From Paucibacter sediminis (lineage in GTDB: Bacteria; Pseudomonadota; Gammaproteobacteria; Burkholderiales; Burkholderiaceae_C): a stretch of 64,000 nt of DNA. This document shows, in pieces, positions 46,455 to 56,265 of the stretch. Positions within the stretch are counted from its first letter, which is position 1, and the number at the start of each line of letters is the position of its first letter. The stretch spans positions 3,041,973 to 3,105,972 of the forward strand of contig NZ_CP116346.1 of assembly GCF_030254645.1 (NCBI RefSeq), read 5' to 3'. Below the pieces are notes generated by a model. That model made no database searches. It worked only from the letters and a program-made list of their open reading frames with translations, and was not told where the DNA came from. The position numbers were made by a program, and so were the translations under genes.

Positions 46455-48137
46455 TCAGCCGGTGATCATGGGGAGGTTCAGGCCGCGCTCCTTGGCGCAC
46501 TTGACGGCGATGTCATAGCCGGCGTCCGCATGACGCATCACGCCGGTGCCGGGGTCGTTCACCAGCACGCGGGCGATGCGCTTGTCGGCGGCCTCGCTGC
46601 CGTCGCAGACGATCACCACGCCGCTGTGCTGGCTGAAGCCCATGCCCACGCCGCCGCCATGGTGCAGCGAGACCCAGGTGGCGCCGCCGGCGGTGTTCAG
46701 CAAGGCGTTCAGCAGCGGCCAGTCGGAGACGGCGTCCGAGCCGTCCTTCATGCTCTCGGTCTCGCGATTCGGGCTGGCCACCGAGCCGCTGTCCAGGTGG
46801 TCGCGGCCGATCACGATCGGGGCCTTGAGTTCGCCCTTGCGCACCATTTCATTGAAGGCCAGGCCGGCCAGATGGCGCTCACCCAGGCCCAGCCAGCAGA
46901 TGCGTGCCGGCAGGCCCTGGAAGCTGATGCGCTCCTTGGCCATGTCCAGCCAGCGGTGCACGCCGGCATGGTGGGGGAAGAGCTCCTTGATCTTGGCGTC
47001 GGTCTTGTAGATGTCCTCGGGGTCGCCCGAGAGCGCCACCCAGCGGAAGGGGCCGCGGCCCTCGCAGAACTGCGGGCGCACATAGGCGGGCACGAAGCCG
47101 GGGAAGTCGAAGGCGTTCTTCACGCCCTGGTCCAGCGCCACCTGGCGGATGTTGTTGCCATAGTCGACGGTGGGGATGCCCATGGCCTGGAAGTCCAGCA
47201 TGGCTTGCACATGCACGGCGCAGCCCTTTGCGGCGGCGGCCTTGAGCTCGGCATGCTGGGCCGGGTCGGCGGCGGCAGCCTTCCACTGCGCCACGCGCCA
47301 GCCCACCGGCAGATAGCCGTTGATGAGGTCGTGTGCCGAGGTCTGGTCGGTCACCAGATCGGGCTTGATGGCCGTGCCTTGCTTGCAGCGCTCGGCCAGC
47401 GCCGGCAGGATCTCGGCCGCGTTGCCCAGCAGCGCGATCGAGACCGCCTTGCCCTCGGCGGTGTACTTGGCGATGCGGGCCAGGGCGTCGTCCAGGTCGG
47501 CGGCCTGCTCGTCCACATAGCGGGTCTTGAGGCGGAAGTCGATGCGCGATTGCTGGCACTCGATGTTGAGCGAGCAGGCGCCGGCAAAGGTGGCCGCCAG
47601 GGGCTGGGCACCGCCCATGCCGCCCAGGCCGGCGGTGAGGATCCAGCGGCCCTTCAGGCTGCCACCGTAATGCTGGCGGCCGGCCTCGGCAAAGGTCTCG
47701 TAGGTGCCCTGCACGATGCCTTGCGAGCCGATATAGATCCAGCTGCCGGCCGTCATCTGGCCGTACATCATCAGGCCCTTGCGGTCCAGCTCGTTGAAGT
47801 GCTCCCAGTTGGCCCAATGCGGCACCAGATTGCTGTTGGCGATCAGCACGCGCGGTGCGTCTGCATGGGTCTTGAACACGCCCACCGGCTTGCCGGATTG
47901 CACCAAGAGGGTCTCGTCATCGTTGAGCTTCTTCAGCGATTCCAGGATGGCGTCGAAGCATTCCCAGTTGCGCGCGGCCTTGCCGATGCCGCCGTAGACC
48001 ACCAGCTCGGCCGGGTTCTCGGCCACCACCGGGTCCAGGTTGTTCTGGATCATGCGGTAGGCGGCTTCGGTGAGCCAGTTCTTGCAGCTGAGGGTGGTGC
48101 CGGTGGGGGCGCGGACGACACGGGACGATGCAGACAT
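46455..48137 (-). CDS. hutU: Urocanate hydratase
   Basis: A 560-residue NAD-dependent enzyme converting urocanate to imidazolone propionate. It opens with a variable tail then [20 protein letters not shown] and shows the family signatures [35 protein letters not shown] and [24 protein letters not shown] lies 8-12 bases before the ATG. First gene of the leftward operon; its promoter and HutC operator are in the 93-base gap shared with hutC. Confidence 0.97.
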   Translation of the reverse strand: MSASSRVVRAPTGTTLSCKNWLTEAAYRMIQNNLDPVVAENPAELVVYGGIGKAARNWECFDAILESLKKLNDDETLLVQSGKPVGVFKTHADAPRVLIANSNLVPHWANWEHFNELDRKGLMMYGQMTAGSWIYIGSQGIVQGTYETFAEAGRQHYGGSLKGRWILTAGLGGMGGAQPLAATFAGACSLNIECQQSRIDFRLKTRYVDEQAADLDDALARIAKYTAEGKAVSIALLGNAAEILPALAERCKQGTAIKPDLVTDQTSAHDLINGYLPVGWRVAQWKAAAADPAQHAELKAAAAKGCAVHVQAMLDFQAMGIPTVDYGNNIRQVALDQGVKNAFDFPGFVPAYVRPQFCEGRGPFRWVALSGDPEDIYKTDAKIKELFPHHAGVHRWLDMAKERISFQGLPARICWLGLGERHLAGLAFNEMVRKGELKAPIVIGRDHLDSGSVASPNRETESMKDGSDAVSDWPLLNALLNTAGGATWVSLHHGGGVGMGFSQHSGVVIVCDGSEAADKRIARVLVNDPGTGVMRHADAGYDIAVKCAKERGLNLPMITG

Positions 48138-48188
48138 GGGGAGCTCCTGGCGGTTGCAGAGAGAGGAAGAAAAGAAGGAATGAGGCGA

Positions 48189-48217
48189 ACTCTAGTTGTC
48201 TATACAAGTAAAGTCAA
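48189..48217 (-). promoter_or_regulatory. sigma70 promoter of hutUH
   Basis: On the minus strand TTGACT (48217-48212) and TAGAGT (48194-48189) are exactly 17 bases apart, matching the consensus at 5/6 and 4/6 positions (counting TTGACa and TAtAaT). The HutC operator fills the spacer, so bound repressor would block RNA polymerase. The 5' leader of hutU would be about 45 bases. Confidence 0.7.
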
Positions 48218-48220
48218 CTA
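48193..48220. promoter_or_regulatory. HutC operator and overlapping outer inverted repeat
   Basis: TTGTCTATACAA (48196-48207) is a TTGT-N4-ACAA palindrome (one mismatched pair) of the type bound by HutC. An outer pair TAGTTG (48193-48198) and CAACTA (48215-48220) forms a second, perfect 6-base inverted repeat around it. Both lie between the divergent hut genes. Confidence 0.7.
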
Positions 48221-48224
48221 CCAT
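48196..48224 (+). promoter_or_regulatory. Putative promoter of hutC, leaderless
   Basis: TTGTCT (48196-48201) and TACCAT (48219-48224) are 17 bases apart, 4/6 matches each. Transcription would begin at about 48231, the hutC ATG, and there is no Shine-Dalgarno sequence. The -35 box coincides with the HutC operator, so hutC should repress itself. Confidence 0.45.
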
Positions 48225-48230
48225 TCGCTC

Positions 48231-48953
48231 ATGTCCAGAAAAGTCCCGGCCGGCCCCGAGCCGCAGTACCTCAAGGTCAAGAACTTCCTGCGCGAAGGCA
48301 TCAGCAGCGGCCGCTGGGTGGCGGGCGACCTGCTGCCCTCGGAGGCCGAGCTGGGCGGGCAGTTCGAACTCAGCCGCATGACGGTGAACCGCGCGCTGCG
48401 CGAGCTGACGCAGGAAGGCCTGGTCGAGCGGGTGCAGGGCGTGGGCACCTTCGTGGCCCAGCTGCATCGCATCTCCTCCACGCTGACGGTGCGCGACGTG
48501 CACGACGAGATCGCCGAGCGCGGCCACCAGCATGAGGCCAGGGTGCAGCTGCTGGAAAAGACCAAGGCCACGGCCGAGCAGGCGGCGGAGTTCGGCTTGC
48601 GGGCTGGGGCGGTGCTGTTCCACAGCGTGATCGTGCATCTGGAGAATGGCGTGGCGATCCAGTGCGAGGACCGGCTGGTCAATCCGGCCTGCGCGCCCGA
48701 CTATCTGGCGCTGGATTTCGCCAGCACCACCCCCACGAATTACCTGCTGCAGGTGGCGCCCCTGTCGGAGGCACGCTATACGATTGAATCGACGCTGCCG
48801 AGCGATGCCGAGGCCAAGCTGCTGGGCATCGCGCGGCGTGATCCCTGCCTGGTGGTCAAGCGCACCACCTACAGCCATGGGCAGACCGTGACCACGGTGC
48901 GGCTCACGCACCCTGGTTCCAGATACCTCTTGCAAGGAAGTTTTCAAGCATGA
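48231..48953 (+). CDS. hutC: Histidine utilization repressor HutC (GntR family)
   Basis: A 240-residue repressor. The winged helix is N-terminal (LPSEAELGGQFELSRMTVN, then ALRELTQEGLVERVQGVGTF) and the UTRA effector domain follows (LFHSVIVHLENGVAIQCEDR, PTNYLLQVAPLSEARYTIES), where urocanate is the usual inducer. The ATG at 48231 begins MSRKVPAGPEPQYLKVKNFL; longer open reading upstream is antisense to hutU. First gene of the rightward hutC-D-I-G-F operon, overlapping hutD by four bases. Confidence 0.95.
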   Translation: MSRKVPAGPEPQYLKVKNFLREGISSGRWVAGDLLPSEAELGGQFELSRMTVNRALRELTQEGLVERVQGVGTFVAQLHRISSTLTVRDVHDEIAERGHQHEARVQLLEKTKATAEQAAEFGLRAGAVLFHSVIVHLENGVAIQCEDRLVNPACAPDYLALDFASTTPTNYLLQVAPLSEARYTIESTLPSDAEAKLLGIARRDPCLVVKRTTYSHGQTVTTVRLTHPGSRYLLQGSFQA

Positions 48954-49501
48954 GTTGGAGCATCATCAGCGCGGACGAGGTCACCCCTCAGCCCTGGCGC
49001 AACGGCGGTGGCCAGACGCGCGAACTGCTGGCCTGGCCGCACAGCAACGACTGGGCGCTGCGCATCAGCGTGGCGGACATCGCGGCCAGCGGCCCGTTCT
49101 CGAAATTCGAGGGCGTGGACCGCTGGTTCGCGGTGCTGCAGGGCGAGGGCGTGCGGCTGTATGAATACGAGCTGCGCGTGGGCGACGAGCTGCTGCACTT
49201 CGATGGCGCGTTGGCGCCCGACTGCGAGCTGATCGGCGGCATGACGCGCGATTTCAATCTGATGCACCGGCGCGGCCGTGGCGTGATGAAGGTGCAGCCG
49301 GCCGCCCATGCCCTGCTGCCCGAGGCCGGCGCGGCGCGCTGGGTCGGCCTGTTCAGCGCCCAGGGCGGCCTGCTCGAGCATGGCGCCCGCGCCATGCCGC
49401 TGCGGCCCCTCAGCCTGGCCTGGTGCGAGACGCCGGCGGCGCAGTCCTGCGTGTTCAGCGGCGAGGGCGCAGCCTGGTGGATGAGCTGGAGCGAGGCATG
49501 A
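48950..49501 (+). CDS. hutD: HutD family protein
   Basis: A 183-residue cupin-like protein. It shows the family N-terminus ([36 protein letters not shown]) and a central [19 protein letters not shown]. HutD has no catalytic step in the pathway; in Pseudomonas it is thought to limit over-activity of histidine catabolism. Overlaps hutC and hutI by four bases each. Confidence 0.92.
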   Translation: MSWSIISADEVTPQPWRNGGGQTRELLAWPHSNDWALRISVADIAASGPFSKFEGVDRWFAVLQGEGVRLYEYELRVGDELLHFDGALAPDCELIGGMTRDFNLMHRRGRGVMKVQPAAHALLPEAGAARWVGLFSAQGGLLEHGARAMPLRPLSLAWCETPAAQSCVFSGEGAAWWMSWSEA

Positions 49502-50721
49502 ACAGCAGCGGCAGCAAACGTACGCTCTGGCACAACGCGCGCCTGGCCACCCTGGCCGGCGACCAGCCCTGGGGCTGGCTGCCGCAGGGTGCGCTGATCA
49601 CCGAGGGCGAGCAGATCGTCTGGGTGGGCGAGGCATCGCAGCTCTCGCCCGAGCTGAGCGCCAGCATCGCGCAGCAGCGCGACCTGGGCGGCGCGGTGGT
49701 GACGCCGGGCCTGATCGATTGCCACACCCATCTGGTCTATGGCGGCTCGCGTGCGCATGAGTTCGAGCTGCGCCTGCAGGGCGCCAGCTACGAGGAGATC
49801 GCGCGCGCCGGTGGCGGCATCCGCTCCTCGGTGGCGGCCACGCGCGAGGCCGGCGAGCATGAGCTCTATGCGCTGGCGGCCCAGCGCCTGCAGACGCTGC
49901 TGGCCGAGGGCGTGACCACCATCGAGGTGAAGTCGGGCTATGGCCTCTCGCAGGCCGCCGAGGCCAAGATGCTGCGCGTGGCGCGGCGCCTGGCCGGCTT
50001 GGGGCTAGAGGTGCGCACCACCTATCTGGGCGCCCATGCACTGCCGCCCGAGTACCAGGGCCGGCCGGATGCCTATGTGAAGGCGCTGTGCGACTGGCTG
50101 CCCGAGCTCAAGCGCGAGGGCCTGGTGGACGCGGTGGATGCCTTCTGCGAGGGCATCGGTTTCACGCCGGCACAGACGCGCCAGGTCTTCGAGGCCGCCA
50201 GGGCCCTGGAGCTGCCCGTGAAGCTGCACGCCGAGCAGCTCAGCGACCAGGGCGGCACCCAGCTGGCCTGCGAGTTCGGCGCGCTCTCCTGCGATCACCT
50301 CGAGTACCTCGGCGAGGCGGGCATCCGCGCGCTGCAGGCCAGCGGCACGGTGGCGGTGCTGCTGCCGGGCGCCTACTACTTCCTGCGCGAGACCAAACTG
50401 CCGCCGGTGCAGGCGCTGCGCGAGGCCGGCGTGCCGATCGCGATCGCCACCGACCACAACCCCGGCACCTCGCCCACGCTCTCGCTGCTCCTGATGCTGA
50501 ACATGGCTTGCACGCTGTTCCGCCTCACGCCCGAGGAGGCCCTGCGCGGCGTGACCCAGCATGCGGCACGCGCGCTGGGTCTGGCCGACCGCGGCCAGCT
50601 GGTGGCGGGGCAGCGCGCCGATTTCTGCATCTGGGACATCGCCCACCCCAACGAACTGGCCTATTACTTCGGCCGCAACCCGCTGCGCCACACGGTGCGC
50701 GGCGGACAGCTACGGAACTGA
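49498..50721 (+). CDS. hutI: Imidazolonepropionase
   Basis: A 407-residue amidohydrolase that opens imidazolone propionate to formiminoglutamate. Zinc ligands sit in [18 protein letters not shown] near residue 75; later landmarks are [29 protein letters not shown] and [11 protein letters not shown] with the catalytic Asp. Normal length. Start overlaps hutD; hutG follows after five bases. Confidence 0.96.
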   Translation: MNSSGSKRTLWHNARLATLAGDQPWGWLPQGALITEGEQIVWVGEASQLSPELSASIAQQRDLGGAVVTPGLIDCHTHLVYGGSRAHEFELRLQGASYEEIARAGGGIRSSVAATREAGEHELYALAAQRLQTLLAEGVTTIEVKSGYGLSQAAEAKMLRVARRLAGLGLEVRTTYLGAHALPPEYQGRPDAYVKALCDWLPELKREGLVDAVDAFCEGIGFTPAQTRQVFEAARALELPVKLHAEQLSDQGGTQLACEFGALSCDHLEYLGEAGIRALQASGTVAVLLPGAYYFLRETKLPPVQALREAGVPIAIATDHNPGTSPTLSLLLMLNMACTLFRLTPEEALRGVTQHAARALGLADRGQLVAGQRADFCIWDIAHPNELAYYFGRNPLRHTVRGGQLRN

Positions 50722-50726
50722 GCACG

Positions 50727-51530
50727 ATGAGCAACGCCGTCTTTCGATTGAAGCAGGGGCGCACGCCGCTGCTGATCAGCATGCCCCATGTGGGCAGCGC
50801 CATTCCCGCCGACCAGCAGCAGCGCTACCAGCCGCGCGCGCTCGCCAGCGAGGACACCGACTGGCATCTGGAGCGCCTCTATGGCGAGATCGCGGAAGAG
50901 CTGGGCGCCAGCCTGATAGCGCCGCATTACTCGCGCTACCTGATCGACCTGAACCGCCCGCCCGAGGACACGCCCATGTACCCCGGCGCGGCCAACACCG
51001 AGCTGTGCCCGACGCGCTTCTTCACCGGCGAGCCGCTCTATCTGGAGGGCCAGGAGCCCGATCTGGCCGAGAAGCAGCGCCGCCGCGAGCAGTATTGGCT
51101 GCCCTACCACCGCGCCCTCACGGCCGAGATGCACCGGCTCAAGAGCCTGTATGGCCACGCCCTGCTGTTCGATGCGCACAGCATCCGCTCCGAGCTGCCC
51201 TGGCTGTTCGAGGGCCGCCTGCCCGACCTGAACCTGGGCACCGCCGAGGGCAGGTCCTGCGACCCCGCCATCACCGCGTCCTTAAGTGATCTGCTCGCCT
51301 CGCAAAGTACTTACAGCCAGGTGGTGAATGGCCGTTTCAAGGGCGGCTTCATCACGCGCCACTATGGCCAGCCGCAGCAGGGCTGGCATGCGGTGCAGAT
51401 GGAGATGTGCCAGTGCTGCTATATGAGCGAGCAGCCGCCGTACGACTACGCACCGGCTCTGGCGGCCGGGGTGCAGCCGCTGATGCGGGCGCTGCTGCTG
51501 CGCCTGCTGGCCTGGAGGCCCGCCCCATGA
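50727..51530 (+). CDS. hutG: N-formylglutamate deformylase
   Basis: A 267-residue N-formylglutamate amidohydrolase that yields glutamate and formate, the last step of the five-step pathway. Family marks: PLLISMPHVGSAIPAD at the N-terminus, YLIDLNRPPEDTPMYPG, LLFDAHSIRSELPWLFEG and the C-terminal VQMEMCQCCYM. Placed between hutI and hutF, overlapping the latter by four bases. Confidence 0.95.
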   Translation: MSNAVFRLKQGRTPLLISMPHVGSAIPADQQQRYQPRALASEDTDWHLERLYGEIAEELGASLIAPHYSRYLIDLNRPPEDTPMYPGAANTELCPTRFFTGEPLYLEGQEPDLAEKQRRREQYWLPYHRALTAEMHRLKSLYGHALLFDAHSIRSELPWLFEGRLPDLNLGTAEGRSCDPAITASLSDLLASQSTYSQVVNGRFKGGFITRHYGQPQQGWHAVQMEMCQCCYMSEQPPYDYAPALAAGVQPLMRALLLRLLAWRPAP

Positions 51531-52906
51531 GCCGCCTCTACTTTGCCCGGCAGGCCTGGGTGGGCGGCGGCTGGCAGCGCGATGTGCTCCTGCGCGTGGA
51601 TGGGCGCGGCCATTGGGCCGAGATCCTGCCGGGCCAGCTGAAGCCGGTGGCGGCCGAGGAACTGCCCGGCCCGGTGATTCCCAGCCTGGTCGATGCCCAC
51701 AGCCATGCCTTCCAGCGCGCCATGGCCGGCCTGGCCGAACGGCGCGAGGCGGGCGAGGATGATTTCTGGTCCTGGCGCGACCGCATGTATGGCCTGGCCC
51801 TGCAGCTGAACCCGGCGCAACTGCAGGCGATCGCGGCCCAGCTCTATCTGGAGCTGCTGCGCGGCGGCTATACCCAGGTCTGCGAGTTCCACTATCTGCA
51901 GCACCAGCCCGACGGCTCGCCCTATGCCGACGAGCTGGCGATGAGCTGGGCCCTGGCCGATGCCGCCGAGCAGGTAGGCCTGGGCCTGACCCTGCTGCCG
52001 GTGCTGTACGCCCGCTCCGGCTTCGGCAAGCCGGGGCTGCGCGAGGATCAGCGCCGCTTCGCCACCGATGCCGCCTGGGTCTGGCGTGCCAGCCAGCGTG
52101 TGCAGGCGGCCGGCCGGCCGCTCGTCAGCGCCGGCGTGGCCCTGCATTCGCTGCGCGCCGCCAACACCGAGGACATCCGCGCCCTGCAGGCCCTGGTGGG
52201 CGATGCCGATCTGCCCATCCACATCCACATCAGCGAGCAGCAGCAGGAGCTGCGCGACTGCCTGGCCGCGACCGGCCAGCGCCCCATGCAATGGCTGTGC
52301 AATGAATTCAAGCCCGATGCGCGCTGGCATCTGGTGCATGCCACGCACAGCACGCCCGCGGAGATTGCCCAGGTGGCCGCGAGCGGCGCCAGCGCGGTGA
52401 TCTGCCCCGGCACCGAGGGCAATCTGGGCGATGGCCTGTGCGATCTGAGCGGCTGGCTGGACGCCGGCGTGCCGATCAGCATGGGCTCGGACAGCCATGT
52501 CACGCGCGCCTGGGTGGAGGAGCTGCGCTGGCTGGAATATGGCCAGCGCCTCGGCCTGCAGCAGCGCAATGTGGCGGCCGCGCCGGGCCGCGGCGAACCC
52601 GCCACCGCGGCGCGCCTGTTCGAGGCCTGCGTGCGCGGCAGCGCCGCCCCGGCCGGTTTCAAGCAATGGGGGCTGGAGCCCGGCGCGCGCGCCGACTTCC
52701 TGGTGCTGGACACGCGCTGCTCGGGCCTGCTGGGCGTGCCGGCCGCGGCACGGCTGGACGCGCTGGTGTTCGCCAGCCAGGGCGAGGCGCTGCGCGAGGT
52801 CTATGTGGCGGGCGAATGCCGGCTGCGCGAGGGCCAGCATCCGGCCCAGGCGGGGGTGGCGGCGGCGTTTGAGGCGAGCATGAAGGAGCTCTGGGGCAAG
52901 GACTGA
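51527..52906 (+). CDS. hutF: Formimidoylglutamate deiminase
   Basis: A 459-residue amidohydrolase converting formiminoglutamate to N-formylglutamate and ammonia. The metal motif is PSLVDAHSHAFQRAMAGLAE near residue 55, with LPIHIHISEQQQE, WHLVHATHSTP and ISMGSDSHVTRAWVEELRW further on. With hutG this defines the Pseudomonas-type five-step route instead of the formiminoglutamase shortcut. Last gene of the rightward hut operon. Confidence 0.96.
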   Translation: MSRLYFARQAWVGGGWQRDVLLRVDGRGHWAEILPGQLKPVAAEELPGPVIPSLVDAHSHAFQRAMAGLAERREAGEDDFWSWRDRMYGLALQLNPAQLQAIAAQLYLELLRGGYTQVCEFHYLQHQPDGSPYADELAMSWALADAAEQVGLGLTLLPVLYARSGFGKPGLREDQRRFATDAAWVWRASQRVQAAGRPLVSAGVALHSLRAANTEDIRALQALVGDADLPIHIHISEQQQELRDCLAATGQRPMQWLCNEFKPDARWHLVHATHSTPAEIAQVAASGASAVICPGTEGNLGDGLCDLSGWLDAGVPISMGSDSHVTRAWVEELRWLEYGQRLGLQQRNVAAAPGRGEPATAARLFEACVRGSAAPAGFKQWGLEPGARADFLVLDTRCSGLLGVPAAARLDALVFASQGEALREVYVAGECRLREGQHPAQAGVAAAFEASMKELWGKD

Positions 52907-52983
52907 CCCCCTAGAATTCCTGGCAGGGCCAGGGGTTTCACTGCTACGCTTAGCGCTCAAATGCCAGTCGCTGGGGGTATGCC

Positions 52984-54540
52984 ATGCTTGACCTGCGCAA
53001 CTACACGATCCGGGCTCGTCTGTACCTGCTGGCCGGCCTGGCCATCGTCACCATGCTCATCATCGGCGGCAACGGGCTTTACAGCCTGGCCCAGGCGCGC
53101 GCCGACTTCACCCACTATGTGGACAACGACGTCGAATCGCTGGCCCAGCTCGCCACGGTGCGCGCCGGCGTCGGCAATCTGCGCCGCTACGAGAAAGACC
53201 TGCTGATCAATCTGGTCGACACCAAGGCGGTGGAGAAGTACCGCGGCGAATGGGAGCACAGCTACCAGACCGTGGCCAAGGGCCTGGACGTGATCGAGCA
53301 GCTCAATATCGCGCCGCAGGCCAAGAAGATGCCGCCCGAGCTGCGCAAGTCCCTGGCCGACTACCGCAGCGGCCTGCAGTCCATCATCGAGCGCGTGCTG
53401 AAGGGCGAGTTCCCCGACACCGCGAGCGCCAACCGCGCCACCGAGCCGATCAAGGGGCCGGTGCGCGCGATGGATGCGCAGCTGGCCGAGATGACCAAGC
53501 TGATCACCGAGCATGGCGACGAGGAGGTCAAGCGCCTGGACGCGAAGGAGCACAGCATCCGCTTCTCGCTCAGCGCCGTGATCCTGGTGGGCGTGCTGGC
53601 GATCGGCACCTACACCTTCTTCAATATCCGCTCCATCCTGGCGCCGCTGACGCATGCGGTGGAGAGCTCGGAGCGCATGGCGCGCCAGGATCTGAGCCAG
53701 CGCATCCAGGTGCAGGGGCGCGACGAGACCGCCGCGATGATGCGCGGCGTGCAGGGCATGCAGACGGCGATACGCGAGGTGGTGTCGGGCGTGCGCAGCG
53801 CCACCGACAGCATTGCCACCGCCTCGGCCGAGGTGGCCACCGGCAGCCATGACCTCAGCCACCGCACCGAGCAGGCGGCCTCCAATCTGGAGGAGACGGC
53901 CTCGGCGATGGAGCAGCTCACCGCCAGCGTGAAGCACAACGCCGAATCGGCCGGGCAGGCGAACCGCCTGGCCAGCGAGGCGGCCGAGGTGGCGCAGCGC
54001 GGCGGCGCGGTGGTCAGCGATGTGGTGGCCACGATGGACCGCATCAGCGCCTCCTCGCGCAAGATCAGCGACATCATCTCGGTGATCGACGGCATTGCCT
54101 TCCAGACCAATATCCTGGCGCTCAACGCGGCCGTGGAAGCGGCGCGCGCCGGCGAGCAGGGGCGTGGCTTTGCGGTGGTGGCCAGCGAGGTGCGCAGCCT
54201 GGCGCAACGCAGCGCCGAGGCGGCCAAGGAGATCAAGGGCCTGATCACTAGCAGCACCGAGAGCGTGGAGGCCGGCGCGGCCCTGGTTGCGCGTGCCGGC
54301 GAGACCATGCAGGACATCATGAGCTCGATCGGCCGCGTCAGCCATATCGTCGGCGAGATCAGCCATGCCACCGCCGAGCAGAGCTCGGGCATCAACCAGA
54401 TCGGCATGGCGATCAGCCAGCTCGATCAGATGACGCAGCAGAACGCCGCGCTGGTGGAGCAATCGGCAGCGGCGGCGCAGAGCCTGCAGCAGCAGGCCGA
54501 CGAGCTGGCGCAGACGGTGGCGGTGTTCAAGCTGGCCTAG
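52984..54540 (+). CDS. Methyl-accepting chemotaxis protein
   Basis: A 518-residue chemoreceptor: first membrane helix (residues about 12-32, [20 protein letters not shown]), a four-helix-bundle-type periplasmic domain to about 190, second helix ([20 protein letters not shown]), HAMP, and the cytoplasmic signalling domain with the hairpin tip [20 protein letters not shown] and [20 protein letters not shown]. The C-terminus (VAVFKLA) has no CheR-binding pentapeptide. The ligand is unknown; histidine or urocanate is a thought because hutF is 77 bases away. TACGCT at 52945-52950 may be its -10. Convergent with the first GGDEF gene, three bases between stops. Confidence 0.93.
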   Translation: MLDLRNYTIRARLYLLAGLAIVTMLIIGGNGLYSLAQARADFTHYVDNDVESLAQLATVRAGVGNLRRYEKDLLINLVDTKAVEKYRGEWEHSYQTVAKGLDVIEQLNIAPQAKKMPPELRKSLADYRSGLQSIIERVLKGEFPDTASANRATEPIKGPVRAMDAQLAEMTKLITEHGDEEVKRLDAKEHSIRFSLSAVILVGVLAIGTYTFFNIRSILAPLTHAVESSERMARQDLSQRIQVQGRDETAAMMRGVQGMQTAIREVVSGVRSATDSIATASAEVATGSHDLSHRTEQAASNLEETASAMEQLTASVKHNAESAGQANRLASEAAEVAQRGGAVVSDVVATMDRISASSRKISDIISVIDGIAFQTNILALNAAVEAARAGEQGRGFAVVASEVRSLAQRSAEAAKEIKGLITSSTESVEAGAALVARAGETMQDIMSSIGRVSHIVGEISHATAEQSSGINQIGMAISQLDQMTQQNAALVEQSAAAAQSLQQQADELAQTVAVFKLA

Positions 54541-54543
54541 GGC

Positions 54544-56217
54544 CTAGAGGATCTCCACGCGGTTGCGGCCGGCGCGCTTGGCCGCATAGAGAGCGTGGTC
54601 GGCGCCGTCCACCAGCAGCTTGGCCTGCTCGGGCGGCGCGCCGCCGGTCAGGCCCAGGCTGATCGTCACCGCCAGGCCCGGTGCCAGGTCTTGCCAGGAA
54701 TGCGCGGAGATCGCCACGCGCAGGCGCTCGCAGATGTCCTGGGCCTGCAGCAGCGGCAGGCCCACCAGGGCGATCATGAATTCCTCGCCGCCGACGCGCG
54801 CCAGCAGGTCCGCGCTGCGCGTGTTGTAGCGCAGCACGCCGGCGAGTTGGCGCAGCACCTCGTCGCCCACGCCATGGCCGTGGCGGTCGTTGATGTCCTT
54901 GAAGTGATCGACGTCCAGCATCGCCAGGCAGATCACGCTGTGCTCCTGGCGGGCGCGCTCCAGCAGCACCGGCAGGGCGAACTCGGCATGGCGGCGGTTG
55001 TGCAGGCCGGTCAGCACGTCCTCATGGGCGGCGCGCCCCCATTCGGCGGCCTGGTGGCGCAGCCGCTCCTGCTCGCGCTCCAGCCGGGTGGCGCGCTCGC
55101 GCTCGCGCCGCGCGTCCACCAGCGCATGCTCGGCGCGCGCATGGGCCTGCTCGACGTCCTGGCGTATCAGCATCACCTCGGTCTGCAGCGCCATGGTCTC
55201 GCGCGCGATCTGGCGCTCCAGCTCGGCATGCTGCTCCAGATAGGCCAGCGCGGCCTCGAAATCGCGCCCCGCCTTGCTGGCCTCGTAGAGCGCATGGATG
55301 AGCTTGCGGCGCAGCGCCGGCGGCAGATGCTCGCGCCGCTGCGCCAGTATCAGCATCAGGCTGGCCACGCAGGCCTGGTGCTGGCCGCGCAGCATCAGCA
55401 GCCAGGCGCGCTGCATCTGCGCCTGCAGCTCCAGCGCCAGATAGCCGTGGCGGTGGGCGAGGGCCTGGTATTCGTCGATCAGGGCCACGCTGTCCTCGTG
55501 ATCGGCCATGCCCAGCATGGCTTCGACCAGATTCGACAGCGCCACCGTGACCTGGAACTCGCTGCGCGAGGCGCGCGCCTGCGCGCTGGCCTGCTCGGCA
55601 AGCGCACGGGCCTGGCTCAGGGCCTCGGGCAGCAGCTTGGCCTCGCTGCCGCCGTTGTGGGCCTCGGCCGCGAGCTGCAGCCAGAAGTAGGCGAGGTTGT
55701 TGAGGCAGGAGAAGCTCAGCTCGCCATCGCCCAGCGGCGTGGCTACCTCGAGCGCCTGCTGGGTGCTTTCGCGCGCCTGGGCGATGTTGTCCATGCTGCC
55801 ATAGGCCACGCCCAGGCGGTTCAGCGCCCAGGCCTCCTGCACGCGGTTGCCGGCGCGGCGCGCCGCCTTGAGGGCATGCAGGGCGGCGTCCAGCGCATCG
55901 CGCCCCATCAGCAACTGGGCATAGACATAGGACAGCGAGGTCTGGGCCTCGGCCACCAGCCGGGGTTCGTCCATGTGCTGGCACAGCGCCACCGCCTCGC
56001 TGGCGCAGCGCACGCTGTCCTGCAGATTGCCCAGGCGCGGGTAATGGTGCGCCAGCAGGGCCAGCACGCGCGCCCGTGCGGTGTCGTCATGGCACAGGGG
56101 CAGGGCCTGCTGCAGCGCCGCAACGGCATCGACATAGTCGCCCCGCAAGGCGTGCTGCGCGGCGGCGCCAAGCAAGGCATCGAAGTCGGGGTGGCTGGTT
56201 TGGCGGAGGGATCCCAT
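54544..56217 (-). CDS. TPR-GGDEF diguanylate cyclase (copy 1)
   Basis: A 557-residue soluble protein. About 330 residues of TPR-like helices (ARVLALLAHHYPRLGNLQDSV, EAWALNRLGVAYGSMDNIAQ) run into a charged coiled coil (about 345-400), then a GGDEF domain: EDVLTGLHNRRHAEF, MLDVDHFKDINDRHGHGVGDE and active-site GGEEF near residue 478. RSAD five residues before it is an intact inhibitory I-site. It should make cyclic di-GMP under product inhibition. Same strand and layout as the next gene, 48 bases away. Confidence 0.93.
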   Translation of the reverse strand: MGSLRQTSHPDFDALLGAAAQHALRGDYVDAVAALQQALPLCHDDTARARVLALLAHHYPRLGNLQDSVRCASEAVALCQHMDEPRLVAEAQTSLSYVYAQLLMGRDALDAALHALKAARRAGNRVQEAWALNRLGVAYGSMDNIAQARESTQQALEVATPLGDGELSFSCLNNLAYFWLQLAAEAHNGGSEAKLLPEALSQARALAEQASAQARASRSEFQVTVALSNLVEAMLGMADHEDSVALIDEYQALAHRHGYLALELQAQMQRAWLLMLRGQHQACVASLMLILAQRREHLPPALRRKLIHALYEASKAGRDFEAALAYLEQHAELERQIARETMALQTEVMLIRQDVEQAHARAEHALVDARRERERATRLEREQERLRHQAAEWGRAAHEDVLTGLHNRRHAEFALPVLLERARQEHSVICLAMLDVDHFKDINDRHGHGVGDEVLRQLAGVLRYNTRSADLLARVGGEEFMIALVGLPLLQAQDICERLRVAISAHSWQDLAPGLAVTISLGLTGGAPPEQAKLLVDGADHALYAAKRAGRNRVEIL

Positions 56218-56265
56218 GTCGGCGCAGGCTGCTGCCGCCCAGCATCGGGCAGCGGCCCGCCCGCG

